From NCBI GenBank assembly GCA_034521575.1, contig JAXHMJ010000005.1, positions 1,116,001 through 1,180,000 of the forward strand: DNA of 64,000 bases. The letters are read 5' to 3'. The stretch's first letter is position 1. Each line of letters opens with the position of its first letter. This document shows positions 1 through 9,023 of this stretch, one piece after another. The notes beneath the pieces are model-generated. The model ran no database searches. It saw nothing but the letters and a program-made list of their open reading frames with translations, and was not told where the DNA came from. The translations under genes and the position numbers were made by a program. This DNA comes from a candidate division KSB1 bacterium. GTDB taxonomy: Bacteria > Zhuqueibacterota > Zhuqueibacteria > Residuimicrobiales > Krinioviventaceae.

Positions 1-595
1 CATCCGACAGGTCGCCCTCTCCCCCGGATGGACCGATTTCACTGTACTCGTCGAACTTGCGCAGCACCACATAATCGTTCATACTGCGCACATCGTAAAG
101 ACGAATCTCGTTGCCCACATAATTGTAAAAATGATAATTGGGATCCATAGTGACAGTCACCCCGTTCACGGTGTACTGTTTGGCCAGCGCCCAGCGGATC
201 TGATAGGGACGGATATGGTCGCGTCCCAGCAGTTTGATGCGTTCGCCGGTCAGGCCGTTATAGAGAAATGTGGTTAACGGGTAATTGTCGCCGTCCCACT
301 CGTTCTCAATGGCCAGAAAATAAAATCCATCCTTGTTAAAATAGCAGATTTCCGCGTTCGAAAAGTATCCTCCAACCACCTCATCGTTGAATCGGGAACT
401 GTTGGTCATGCGGGTCACCCGAGTGCCAAACACCGGATCGCTGTAGGTACTGCCCACAGATAATGGCGGATGAAAGCTGTCATAATCCGGGGGAATGATT
501 TTTTTATCCGTGTATAGCCCGATTTGTTCAGCTGCAGAGACGAGCCCGCCACCAAAGATCGCCAGACTGCAGAAAATAGCTGTAAAAAACTTCAT
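1..595 (-). CDS. Secreted protein of unknown function, N-terminal part (cut by window edge)
   Basis: The reading frame starts at ATG 595 and runs off the left edge, giving about 198 residues. A Shine-Dalgarno site (TGAGG, 5 bases before ATG) supports the start. The first ~21 residues are a typical signal peptide (MKFFTAIF..., then a hydrophobic core ending near VSAAEQ), so the protein is exported. The rest is rich in aromatic and Asp/Gly turns (for example FYFLAIENEWDGD) and resembles the strand pattern of beta-propeller proteins, but I do not recognise the family. It lies 34 bases downstream of the WecG-type gene on the same strand, so it may be the next gene of the exopolysaccharide operon. 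Function is not assignable from this part. Confidence 0.75.
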   Translation of the reverse strand, partial: MKFFTAIFCSLAIFGGGLVSAAEQIGLYTDKKIIPPDYDSFHPPLSVGSTYSDPVFGTRVTRMTNSSRFNDEVVGGYFSNAEICYFNKDGFYFLAIENEWDGDNYPLTTFLYNGLTGERIKLLGRDHIRPYQIRWALAKQYTVNGVTVTMDPNYHFYNYVGNEIRLYDVRSMNDYVVLRKFDEYSEIGPSGGEGDLSD

Positions 596-629
596 TATAA
601 CCTCAAAATAATTAGAATGTTTAATCAAT

Positions 630-1415
630 TCAGCGGCGTTTTCGGAATAATCGGTTCCAGGCCAGTTTTCCCATCAGGAATATAAATACCGTGTTGGTGA
701 TACAATAACGCTTCCACATGCGCCGGGGTTCCAGGATCAAGCGGAACAGCCATTCCAGGCCGGTTTCCTGCATCCAGCGGGGCGCCCGGCGCGTCGCCCC
801 GCCCAAAATGTCAAAACTGCCTCCCACACCATGAATCACCCGGACGTTCAGATCGTTTTTGTGCCGTTTCACCCAGTTTTCTTTCATGGGTGTTCCCATT
901 CCCAGCAGCAGTATATCCGGATCGGCTTTATTGATAGAAAGAACGGTCTCTTCCTCATCGTTCATGGTTTCAAAATATCCGTGCCGATAGCCCGCAATAT
1001 TCAGATTCGGAAACACGGTCTGCACGTAATCGATAGCTGATTTCAGCACAGCCTGACGGGCGCCCAAAAAATAAATCGTATAGCCTTTTTGAGCAGCCAG
1101 CCGGATCAGTTTTTCCATCAAATCAGTGCCGTTCACGCGTCCCGGAAGCGGATCACCCATCAGCCGGGATGCCCACACAATGGGCACGCCGTCCGCGCCG
1201 ACCAGATCGGCATTCCAGAGCACGTCGCGCAAATCAGGATCAGATTGAGCCTTGACCAGCTTGGCCGCGTTGATCACCACGATATGACATTGTCGTTTTT
1301 CTATAATCGCGGATTCCAGCCGCTGCACACAGCCGGATATCGACATGTGATCCACAGGACAACCGAGTAGATTTATTCTGTGAAATGTCAGCTCATTTCC
1401 AATTCGCGAACGCAC
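630..1415 (-). CDS. WecG/TagA/CpsF-family glycosyltransferase (GT26)
   Basis: A 261-residue protein of the WecG/TagA/CpsF family, which transfers N-acetylmannosamine or a related sugar onto an undecaprenyl-linked acceptor at the inner face of the membrane. Recognisable blocks are NAAKLV near residue 48, NADLVGADGVPIVWASR, RVNGTDLM, LLLGMGTPMKENW and the C-terminal GGATRRAPRWMQETGLEWLFRL segment, typical of the whole family. Length is normal. The start is GTG at 1415, preceded by GGAGG seven bases away; the upstream glycosyltransferase stops only 3 bases earlier, so the two are probably translationally coupled. It is the last clear enzyme of the exopolysaccharide operon. The exact donor sugar cannot be read from sequence. 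Confidence 0.9.
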   Translation of the reverse strand: MRSRIGNELTFHRINLLGCPVDHMSISGCVQRLESAIIEKRQCHIVVINAAKLVKAQSDPDLRDVLWNADLVGADGVPIVWASRLMGDPLPGRVNGTDLMEKLIRLAAQKGYTIYFLGARQAVLKSAIDYVQTVFPNLNIAGYRHGYFETMNDEEETVLSINKADPDILLLGMGTPMKENWVKRHKNDLNVRVIHGVGGSFDILGGATRRAPRWMQETGLEWLFRLILEPRRMWKRYCITNTVFIFLMGKLAWNRLFRKRR

Positions 1416-1418
1416 GCA

Positions 1419-2558
1419 TCAGCCTCCGGTTTTCATAAGCTCGTCGTACACCGTCTCAAAAGCGTTTATCATGGCTGTTTGTGAAAATTTTATCTGAACG
1501 CTATGCCGCGCGGATTCTCCAACCGTCAGTCGTTCCGGATTTTCAGTAAGACTCTGAATCTCGGATGCCAGGGCCCCGGCGTCACCGGGAGCGCTCAAAT
1601 ACCCGGTTTTTCCGTGCTCGATCAGCTCCGGGTTGCCGCCAACCCGGGTGGCCACAACGGGTTTTGCCAGATACATAGCTTCGAGAATCGTATTGGAACA
1701 GCCTTCCACCTGACCGGAGGACAATACCACGGCATCGGCCGCATGGTAATAATTGGACACGTCGCTGCGCGTTCCGGTAAAGACAATCCGATCCCGAATC
1801 CCGAGCTCTGCAGCCGTCTGTTCGCAAGCGGAGCGCAGCGAGCCATTGCCGACGATAAATGCATAGACCGGCGCAGAAGACTGTACTGCCCGGTGCACGG
1901 CATCAATAAAAGTCATGGGATCCTTGACTGTCTCCAGACGCCCCACCCAGGTCAGGATAAACGCCTGTGCCGGAATGCGCCACTGTTCGCACAGCTCGTG
2001 GCGGCTGCGGGTTATGAAAAGCCGATCCGGATCCAGACCGTTATAGATCACCCGCACCTTTCCGGGCGCTGCTCCGCGGGACATCGCAAATCGTTTACCC
2101 GCCCGGCTGTTGGCAATGATCAGGTCCGATTTGCGCATGACGAATTTTTCGGCGAACACGTAAAATCGGCTACCGGGGGTCGAATAAATCACCCGCGCCG
2201 TACGTTCCATACTGATGACCCGGGGAATACCGGCATAGCGGGCCGCCATCAATCCCCACAGCCGCGCTGATACATTATAAGACTGCAGAATCGAAAAACG
2301 GCCGCGTTTCAAAACGAAAATCAGCCGGAAAAATGCAAACAGGTCAAAAGCATTGCGTTTGTAAAGCCGAACGAGTCGGATTCCGGGGCGCACGGGTACT
2401 TGAGATTCCAGTTCATATCCGGCATACAGCACAATCACGGTTATCCGGAACCGCTGCGCATCCAATCCTTTGACCAGAGACAGCAATTGCATTTCAGCGC
2501 CGCCGGTCTGCAGAGACGGAATTAGAAACGCGAGATTTATTTTATCGGGTTGCTGCAT
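1419..2558 (-). CDS. GT4-family glycosyltransferase
   Basis: A 379-residue retaining glycosyltransferase of GT-B fold, group 1/GT4. The N-terminal half starts INLAFLIPSLQTGGAEMQLLSL, the usual acceptor-side nucleotide-fold motif, and the C-terminal half carries the EX7E-type donor motif in VEGCSNTILEAMYLAKPVVA. I chose ATG 2558 because the homology begins there; the reading frame stays open for 64 further codons upstream but that part only overlaps the previous gene. It sits 16 bases after the alkaline-phosphatase-superfamily gene and 3 bases before the WecG-type gene. It likely adds one sugar to the lipid-linked repeat unit in the cytoplasm; sugar specificity is unknown. Confidence 0.9.
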   Translation of the reverse strand: MQQPDKINLAFLIPSLQTGGAEMQLLSLVKGLDAQRFRITVIVLYAGYELESQVPVRPGIRLVRLYKRNAFDLFAFFRLIFVLKRGRFSILQSYNVSARLWGLMAARYAGIPRVISMERTARVIYSTPGSRFYVFAEKFVMRKSDLIIANSRAGKRFAMSRGAAPGKVRVIYNGLDPDRLFITRSRHELCEQWRIPAQAFILTWVGRLETVKDPMTFIDAVHRAVQSSAPVYAFIVGNGSLRSACEQTAAELGIRDRIVFTGTRSDVSNYYHAADAVVLSSGQVEGCSNTILEAMYLAKPVVATRVGGNPELIEHGKTGYLSAPGDAGALASEIQSLTENPERLTVGESARHSVQIKFSQTAMINAFETVYDELMKTGG

Positions 2559-2574
2559 ACTCTGCCCGGTTTTT

Positions 2575-4029
2575 TTAGGCATATCCCAGTTCACGCATCT
2601 GGTTCCAGATCTCTTTATCGAATCCGAAATGGGTAGATTTTGCCACATGCGGGGTAAACGCATCCATCCAGCTTTGCAGCCCGGATTCACACTGTTGTAC
2701 GTATGGCGCATCGGACGTATAGCGGTTAACCGATTCCGCACGGTCGGCATTCATATCAAAGAACTCGTGATCCCCGTCAGAGGCCCGGATCAGTTTATGA
2801 TTCGTGGTTTGATAGGCGCGCAGATCGCGTAAATAGTGTCTGAATTCTTCCTTTGTCAAGTCCTTGCGTCTGTTGAGCCAACGGTCTACCATCAGCTCGG
2901 GGTTATAGGTTTCGGTCAGGACCGCCGTACGCAAAGCTCCGCTTAAAAACGATTGACCCTGACAATCCCGACTATATGGCCAGTCTATACCCAGCCCGTC
3001 CAGGAGGGTCGGCACAATATCCACGGTTTGCGTGAGCGCCGCCGAGCGTTCGTTTATTCGGAACCAGTCCGGGTAACGGACAATCAGGGGCACACGGATC
3101 AACTTGTCATAAAGACAAAAAGCATGCCAAAAATATCCCTTTTCCCCCATATTTTCGCCGTGATCCGAGGTAACCATCACCACGGTATCGTCCCAGAGGT
3201 TTTGTCTGCGCAGCCAGTCGAACAATCGTCCGAGGCGCCAGTCCAGATAGGCAATTTCGCCGTCATACAATTCCAGATAGTGGCGCACATCGGTTTCGCT
3301 AAACCCGACATGACCGGCAAAATATCCCATATGGTCGAATTTGAGGTATGCGCCTTCTTTCCAGTGCGACCCGGAAAAAAAGCGTCGGCGGTACGGATAC
3401 GGCGGAAAATAAATGGAATGCGGTTCCTGGTAGTGAATATAGGCGAAAAACGGCCGATCCGGTTGGCGCGCCCCGATCTGCTGGAGGAACGCGGATTCCG
3501 TGGCGCAGGCGCCGTCATCTCGAGTCAGCATCCTGCGTTTGTTCGATTGATCCAGCCAATCTTTGATATAAAACCGGGCGCGCATGGGCACGGCATCTCG
3601 AAGCGTCCGGTACCAGTCCGATTCGCCGGAACTGTGGTCGCCCGGCTGCGATTCGGGTTTTCCCTGATAGAGGAATGTATCAAACCCCTTGTCCAGTCCG
3701 GTGCGGCTGCTGACGTACATATTATTGGAAAAGGATAAAGTCTGATAGCCGTGCTCCCGGAGAATCTGCGGCAGCGTGATAAACTCCGGATCCAGATAAT
3801 AGTATTTATTGGTATATCCGTGCACCGTCGGATACAGGCCGGTGAGCAGTGACGCCAGCGACGCGCCGGTCCAGTTGGCGGCGGTAAATGTATTGTCAAA
3901 CGCCACGCCCTCGCGGGCCAGCAGGTCCAGGTTGGGGCTGGTTTCGCGCGCGCAGCCGTAACAGGACAGCCGGTCGGATCGCAGACTGTCGATGGAAATC
4001 AATAAAATATTCGGGGGTTTATTCGGCAT
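2575..4029 (-). CDS. Alkaline-phosphatase-superfamily (sulfatase-like) enzyme with Thr at the nucleophile position
   Basis: A 484-residue protein of the sulfatase/alkaline phosphatase superfamily. The N-terminus NILLISIDSLRSDRLSCYG carries the first metal-binding Asp residues, and TSDHGENMGEKGYFWHA the distal Asp-His pair. Where true sulfatases have CxPSR or SxPSR, this protein reads NWTGASLASLLTG (residues 52-64), so the nucleophile position is Thr54 and the downstream Pro and Arg are missing. Thr is the nucleophile in lipoteichoic-acid synthases and phosphoethanolamine transferases of this superfamily, so phospho-group transfer or phosphodiester cleavage is likelier than sulfate-ester hydrolysis. 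No signal peptide or membrane anchor is visible, implying a cytoplasmic site. The ATG overlaps the ATP-grasp gene end by 11 bases, suggesting joint action on the polysaccharide. Confidence 0.8.
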   Translation of the reverse strand: MPNKPPNILLISIDSLRSDRLSCYGCARETSPNLDLLAREGVAFDNTFTAANWTGASLASLLTGLYPTVHGYTNKYYYLDPEFITLPQILREHGYQTLSFSNNMYVSSRTGLDKGFDTFLYQGKPESQPGDHSSGESDWYRTLRDAVPMRARFYIKDWLDQSNKRRMLTRDDGACATESAFLQQIGARQPDRPFFAYIHYQEPHSIYFPPYPYRRRFFSGSHWKEGAYLKFDHMGYFAGHVGFSETDVRHYLELYDGEIAYLDWRLGRLFDWLRRQNLWDDTVVMVTSDHGENMGEKGYFWHAFCLYDKLIRVPLIVRYPDWFRINERSAALTQTVDIVPTLLDGLGIDWPYSRDCQGQSFLSGALRTAVLTETYNPELMVDRWLNRRKDLTKEEFRHYLRDLRAYQTTNHKLIRASDGDHEFFDMNADRAESVNRYTSDAPYVQQCESGLQSWMDAFTPHVAKSTHFGFDKEIWNQMRELGYA

Positions 4030-5059
4030 GCTGCTCCTGATGTTTCAAATACGATTCGAACAACCATCTGACCCACAACGTCTGCGGCCGGCAAGGTTCT
4101 GACACCCAATCAAGCCCGGAGGATGTATTGACATAATAGCCGCCTGCCTCGTACAACGGACGGTCCTTGTAGCCATAGGACATTTCGGAGACGACAAAAT
4201 CATCTCCGGTGAACAGGATATCGTAACACATGGAATCAAAATGTAAGGTTTTATTCAATTCAAGGCAATAGCGAATGACAGGTTCGGGAACCGGGCGTTC
4301 ATAATCGATCACGCCGCTGCCGCTGGCCCGGAAATCATGGCGCCGGTTTTGCCGCCAGAATGCATAGGCATAACGGTCGCCGATTACGGTGACGCGCAGA
4401 TCCGCGGGATTTCCGCCGATAAACTGCTGCACATAGGCCAGGGCCGAGGTTTCGAACGGCGCATGCAGCCGCTGCCAGACGCGCATCCAGAACCAGGAGG
4501 AGAACAGGTTGGACAGTTTGGCGCGAACCGCCCCGTTCTGGCATTTTTTGTCTTCGTAAAGGGGAACCGCAAACTGCCGCTGCAGCTGCCGGCGGGCGTT
4601 TTTCCGGGATTGCAGCAGCTTTACATGTTGCCCGGCTGCACCGTCCGATTGTTTGAACACCAATGGAAACTCGCTGTGATCCATCACGCGGTCCGTCCAA
4701 TTGTGATCCATGAACACTCGGGTTTGCGGTGTTTTGATATCATAATACGTAAACAGATAATGCTGCGCGGCCTTGCTTTCAAAATGCCAGATGCTTTCAT
4801 AATTGGGAAGCACGCGTTTACCGGAAATCTTTTGCATAAAATACACTTTTTCCTTGAAAAACAAAGCCGATTTCACCCCCATGAAATGAGGTTTCCAAAG
4901 CACGATATCAGCATCCTGAATCTGTTGCATCCAGTCCGGCGCCTCCATATTGACCGTTTTATAGTCAAAAGGAAACCCGGCATTTTCGGATTTCAGGGCC
5001 TGGACAAACCGTGTATGCCAGTTCAGTTTATCCTTGCCCACCGCGATAATGCAGCTCAT
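4019..5059 (-). CDS. ATP-grasp-fold protein in the exopolysaccharide operon
   Basis: A 346-residue protein with the layout of an ATP-grasp ligase. It has an N-terminal pre-ATP-grasp part (DADIVLWKPHF, GKRVLPNYESIWHFESK), a nucleotide-binding stretch FPLVFKQSDGAAGQHVKLL, and a C-terminal metal/ATP block DLRVTVIGDRYAYAFWRQN followed by HFDSMCYDILFTGDDFVVSE. Such enzymes join a carboxylate to an amine through an acyl-phosphate, so it may attach an amino acid or similar group to a sugar acid. I chose ATG 5059: it has GAGGAG just upstream and overlaps the previous stop codon as ATGA. An in-frame start nine codons upstream is possible. Substrate unknown. Confidence 0.78.
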   Translation of the reverse strand: MSCIIAVGKDKLNWHTRFVQALKSENAGFPFDYKTVNMEAPDWMQQIQDADIVLWKPHFMGVKSALFFKEKVYFMQKISGKRVLPNYESIWHFESKAAQHYLFTYYDIKTPQTRVFMDHNWTDRVMDHSEFPLVFKQSDGAAGQHVKLLQSRKNARRQLQRQFAVPLYEDKKCQNGAVRAKLSNLFSSWFWMRVWQRLHAPFETSALAYVQQFIGGNPADLRVTVIGDRYAYAFWRQNRRHDFRASGSGVIDYERPVPEPVIRYCLELNKTLHFDSMCYDILFTGDDFVVSEMSYGYKDRPLYEAGGYYVNTSSGLDWVSEPCRPQTLWVRWLFESYLKHQEQHAE

Positions 5060-6318
5060 ACGCTCCTCTTGTTGGGAATTTTCCATCCGGTTTGCCTGCG
5101 AATAAACTCGAATATACCCCGCGCCCGGGTTGGATAGGTGTAAGCGGACACCTGTTGTTTTGCCGTCCGCGCCAGCTGTGCAGCAAACGACGGATTGTCC
5201 AGCGCCTTGCGAATACCGGCAGCGAGGTGTTGCGGGCTGCCCGGTTTGACGAGTACGCCGTTGCGGCCGTCGTCAAGAACTTCGCGAAACACCGGCAGAT
5301 CACTGGCCACAACCGGAGAACCGGCGGCCATATATTCGAACAATTTCAGCGGCGACGTATAATCGCGCAGCGCATAATCCGGAGTATTGGGCAGTACCAG
5401 TACATCGGCGGCTGCCTGATAGTCGCCGACAACCCGCGGCGGCACAAACCCGGGCAGATGCACATTATCGTATTGATCCGCGCGCGTCATGCGCCGTAGT
5501 TCCGCTATGGTACGCGGCGCCCCGCCCAGCAGATAAAATTGAGTTTCGCTATCAGCGAATTCGGCCGCGCGCACCACGATCTCGGCGCCTTTACCGCGGG
5601 AGAATCCGCCGGAATAAACCACCAGATTTTTCTCCGGATGGGGGATGCTTAGCTGCCGACGCAGCGCCTGTTTATCTGCAACCGTGTGATCGACCTGGCG
5701 CACGCCGTCCGGCGCCACATGAATGCGCCCGGGATCAAGATTGAATTCCTGTACTAAATCCTGTTTCAATGCCTGCGTGATGCTGACAATACCGTCACAG
5801 CGGCAAACCACAGACCGGAACAGTCGTTCGGGTTCCTGGGACAGGGCATGAGCCTCGATAAACACGCGCACCGGTTTTTTCTGCAGCAGGCGTTTGTGCT
5901 TTAAAAATACAGCCGTTGAATTCAGATTGCGTGAATATATTGCAGTCGGCTCATCGAACGCATGATCGGTTATCTGACTATAAATAAAAGCACCGGTGGA
6001 TAAAATAACAGAGGCGCCGCCGATTCCCGGAAGCAGTTTTCGATCGCGCGCGGTTTTGTGATAGCCAATGTCAATCCCGTAGCGCGGTTTGCTCAAACTC
6101 AATGCAGACGGCAGGATGCGCATGTTAAACGGAGTCTCAATGCCGTAAAATAAAAAGATATCATCCGAATGATAGCCCGCCATATCATGAAACCAGGGCC
6201 GCACAAACGTCAAATCCACACCAAGCCGTGCAAAGGATTCCGCCACATGCATCTGCTGAATACTGACGGCATCCCGGGTGGGGAACCTTTCGTTTGAAAA
6301 ATAGAGCAGTCTCAACAT
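5056..6318 (-). CDS. GT4-family glycosyltransferase
   Basis: A 420-residue GT-B glycosyltransferase of group 1. The N-terminal acceptor domain begins LRLLYFSNERFPTRDAVSIQQMH; the donor domain has VVYSGGFSRGKGAE and the EX7E-type region SPLKLFEYMAAGSPVVASDLP. ATG 6318 is preceded by GGAGGAG, six bases away, and overlaps the end of the flippase gene by 7 bases; its own stop overlaps the ATP-grasp start (ATGA). This chain of overlaps from Wzy to the ATP-grasp gene indicates tight translational coupling. It probably builds the cytoplasmic lipid-linked repeat unit. Confidence 0.88.
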   Translation of the reverse strand: MLRLLYFSNERFPTRDAVSIQQMHVAESFARLGVDLTFVRPWFHDMAGYHSDDIFLFYGIETPFNMRILPSALSLSKPRYGIDIGYHKTARDRKLLPGIGGASVILSTGAFIYSQITDHAFDEPTAIYSRNLNSTAVFLKHKRLLQKKPVRVFIEAHALSQEPERLFRSVVCRCDGIVSITQALKQDLVQEFNLDPGRIHVAPDGVRQVDHTVADKQALRRQLSIPHPEKNLVVYSGGFSRGKGAEIVVRAAEFADSETQFYLLGGAPRTIAELRRMTRADQYDNVHLPGFVPPRVVGDYQAAADVLVLPNTPDYALRDYTSPLKLFEYMAAGSPVVASDLPVFREVLDDGRNGVLVKPGSPQHLAAGIRKALDNPSFAAQLARTAKQQVSAYTYPTRARGIFEFIRRQTGWKIPNKRSV

Positions 6319-7529
6319 GCAGGCTCCTCCCCGCTCAATTGTCCGCGAAACAGATAAAGCAGCCCGTAACCGGCAAGCAGACGCAGCAGACCAATCGACA
6401 GCAATGCAAGGGCCGCGCCGGTGACCGAGAAAGCCTTGACCATGACGTACAGCAGGCCGATGTAAAACAAAGTGCTGACCATATTGACTCGCGTATACCA
6501 GCGCAGCGCGACATTATTCAGTTTGCCGACTATGAGACTGGATGACAGGGTGTAAATCAATTTGAGCGCACCGGCAGCGGCCAGAATACGCAGCACGCCG
6601 ACACCGCTGTCATACTTGCCGCTGTACAGCAAGTGCAAAATCGGCCGGGCAAAAACCACAAAAGCGGCCAGCAACAGCAGGGACAACGCTCCGACCGCGA
6701 GACTGATGCGTTTGATGCGCACAGATGCGGTACGGCCGAATTCGGGCACCCAGACATACTTGCCGGCGCGTCCCAGAATACTGAAACCGCGAACGGGCAC
6801 CAGACAGGCCGCATATAGACCCAGCGCTTCATAGCCGAGCAGGTAGGGAATCATCAGGCTGTCCATCGAGTTCATCACCGTGACCGCGATCTGGGAACCC
6901 ATCAGGATGAATCCCGACCGATAATACTCACCCGGTACCGGCGTCGGGCCGGAAGGTATGGATTTCAGAGCATACAGGGTACCCGCAACAGCGACAAGTG
7001 CCAGCATGCCGACATAGCCCGTCACAACAGAATACAGATTAAGCACAGAAAACAGACCCAGTAGTAAAAGCAGCGGCAAAAACAGTCCCCGGAATCCGTT
7101 CAGGATCAAAATTGCACGGTTGTATCGCTGCCGGCTGCGCACCAGATTGGATACGAACAGGATCAGGGTATAAAAAAGACAAGCAACCGCCAGCATCCAT
7201 ACGTTAAAGCCGTTCAGGTCATAGATGAAAAACGCAGCAATCACGGCAGCTGCGGATAAAATCATAGCTACGCACCACACCTTCCGGAACGCCGCATGCC
7301 AGTTGTATGTTTCAGGGGAATGACGGCTGAAAAATCGCGCCGTAGACAAATCCTGTCCCCAAATGGTCAAAGGCGGTATAAACAGAATCAGGGTGCGCAT
7401 CAGAGAAAACTGACCAAAGTCGGATTGGGGCAGAGACCGGGCCAGCACAATGGAAGACAGCGCGGCCAGGATCATAATCAGACCCAGGACAAACGACACG
7501 CCCCCGATATGTTGCAGCATCTTTTTCAA
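6312..7529 (-). CDS. Wzx-type polysaccharide flippase (MOP superfamily)
   Basis: A 405-residue integral membrane protein made of about twelve hydrophobic segments, with the N-terminal pattern of polysaccharide biosynthesis flippases (GVSFVLGLIMILAALSSIVLARSLPQSDFGQFSLMRT). The family moves undecaprenyl-diphosphate-linked repeat units from the inner to the outer face of the cytoplasmic membrane. Start at TTG 7529 overlaps the stop of the upstream polymerase gene (TTGA); an ATG three codons later lacks a clear ribosome site, so TTG is preferred. Neighbouring Wzy, initiating transferase and BY-kinase genes fit the Wzx/Wzy-dependent pathway. Confidence 0.85.
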   Translation of the reverse strand: MKKMLQHIGGVSFVLGLIMILAALSSIVLARSLPQSDFGQFSLMRTLILFIPPLTIWGQDLSTARFFSRHSPETYNWHAAFRKVWCVAMILSAAAVIAAFFIYDLNGFNVWMLAVACLFYTLILFVSNLVRSRQRYNRAILILNGFRGLFLPLLLLLGLFSVLNLYSVVTGYVGMLALVAVAGTLYALKSIPSGPTPVPGEYYRSGFILMGSQIAVTVMNSMDSLMIPYLLGYEALGLYAACLVPVRGFSILGRAGKYVWVPEFGRTASVRIKRISLAVGALSLLLLAAFVVFARPILHLLYSGKYDSGVGVLRILAAAGALKLIYTLSSSLIVGKLNNVALRWYTRVNMVSTLFYIGLLYVMVKAFSVTGAALALLSIGLLRLLAGYGLLYLFRGQLSGEEPAC

Positions 7530-8992
7530 GATTCACCGATCCCCGGCTGCGCGGATTTTGTAGTCTGCATATGTGAGGACGCCGCTGCAATGGCCATAAT
7601 AATGTAAAACGGGGCATAGCCGCTGGGCGGATGTTTATCCACCAGGCCATGCAGACACATAGCGCCGATTCCGGCCAGCAAAGCCATATTGATAACGGCG
7701 ATGGTTTTATGGCCGGATTTTAACGTCTGCAGCAAACCCTTGATCAGCATGATCATCAGCAGCATAAGCATGCTAAATCCAATCACACCCGTCTCTCCCA
7801 TCACCAGGAGATACATATTGTGCACCGGGCGCGAGATCGTCTCAAACTGCAGTCCCAGAATGCTGTCATTGTACTGCCGCATCACTTCCTGGTAATTGTT
7901 GATGCCGACACCGCCGATGGGATTGTCCGTGATCAAATTAAAGGCAATACGCATCATGGGAATGCGGCTCATAGCGGATCCGTGATCCTCTCCGTAAAAA
8001 CGTTGATAGATCATATCCGAGAACACAAACGAAACCACGATCAACAGGAAAAGCGTGAGAAACGCAGGGCCGACCAGGGCTTTCCAGCGCACACGCCTTG
8101 ACTTGAGCAGGAAAAAAAAGAGGACACCCATGGCAAATACAAAACTGACCCAGGCGCCGCGCGAGCCGGTCATGATGAGAGCAATCAAACCCAGTCCGAT
8201 AATGGCGGTTAATGCAAATTTGTACAGCTTGCGCGTTTCAATAAAAAAGAGGGCGACGCACAAAGGCAGCAGAATCTCCAGATACATCGCCAGCCGGTTG
8301 GGATGGCCCAGAGTTCCCATCACGCGCCAGGGTCCTGCGCCCGGTCCGTCTATACTGGCCTCACCGAAAAACGCCAGGCCCAGTGTACCGCCGGTCACGG
8401 TTTGCAGCAGAGCGATCATGCCCTGCATGCCCACGGTCAGGGCCAGCATCCAGACAAGAAATCTGAGGTCCTGCGGTTTTTCCAGATAATTGGCCAGCAC
8501 CAGATACATAAAAAACAATTTAATCATTTCAACAATCTGCATAATCGCCAGATCAAACTGCGGCGCCCACAGGAGTGTGATAATACAAGCCTGAATGTAT
8601 AAAATTGCAGGCACGGACAGACGCGGATAAAAGTGCATATCCACATTCGGTTTGCGGACAGCAAGCTCGAACAAGCGGAGAAACAGCAGGATCAATACAA
8701 AAATATCAATAGCAGAAATGCCCATGGTATGGGCGCCGGCCTGATTTCTGAAATGATGATAAAAATTTACATCAATATGCAGAGGGATCAGCAGCACGAT
8801 ACCGCCCATCAGCAACTTGCGCACATTACCGATAATCAGAAGAATGAACGGAAAGCTCAGAGCAGCAAGGGCGGCCATCAGAATTTTGGTCGACAGATCG
8901 GACAGTACAAAAAAAGACAGTCCGATTCCCAGAGCCAGCAGCAGGAAAAGAAGGACCTGTAAGGATTTGGTATATTTCAACGTATCGAGCAT
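7526..8992 (-). CDS. O-antigen ligase/polymerase family protein (Wzy-like)
   Basis: A 488-residue membrane protein with roughly a dozen hydrophobic segments and the signature of the O-antigen ligase/polymerase family: the segment IMTGSRGAWVSFVFAMG, and a large periplasmic loop ending in HNMYLLVMGETGVIGFSML, where the conserved Arg and His lie. In a locus with its own flippase and BY-kinase it is best read as the Wzy polymerase that joins repeat units at the periplasmic face. A WaaL-type ligase role is less likely. ATG 8992; the 3' end overlaps the flippase start by 4 bases. Confidence 0.82.
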   Translation of the reverse strand: MLDTLKYTKSLQVLLFLLLALGIGLSFFVLSDLSTKILMAALAALSFPFILLIIGNVRKLLMGGIVLLIPLHIDVNFYHHFRNQAGAHTMGISAIDIFVLILLFLRLFELAVRKPNVDMHFYPRLSVPAILYIQACIITLLWAPQFDLAIMQIVEMIKLFFMYLVLANYLEKPQDLRFLVWMLALTVGMQGMIALLQTVTGGTLGLAFFGEASIDGPGAGPWRVMGTLGHPNRLAMYLEILLPLCVALFFIETRKLYKFALTAIIGLGLIALIMTGSRGAWVSFVFAMGVLFFFLLKSRRVRWKALVGPAFLTLFLLIVVSFVFSDMIYQRFYGEDHGSAMSRIPMMRIAFNLITDNPIGGVGINNYQEVMRQYNDSILGLQFETISRPVHNMYLLVMGETGVIGFSMLMLLMIMLIKGLLQTLKSGHKTIAVINMALLAGIGAMCLHGLVDKHPPSGYAPFYIIMAIAAASSHMQTTKSAQPGIGES

Positions 8993-9023
8993 AAATAGAG
9001 TCCCGTGTGCAGGGCGTGCGCAG

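Noticed and set aside
1503-2270. Long plus-strand frame opposite the GT4 gene, and many similar antisense frames
   Set aside because: They mirror real minus-strand genes, show no family sequence and lack ribosome sites; they are shadows of codon bias.
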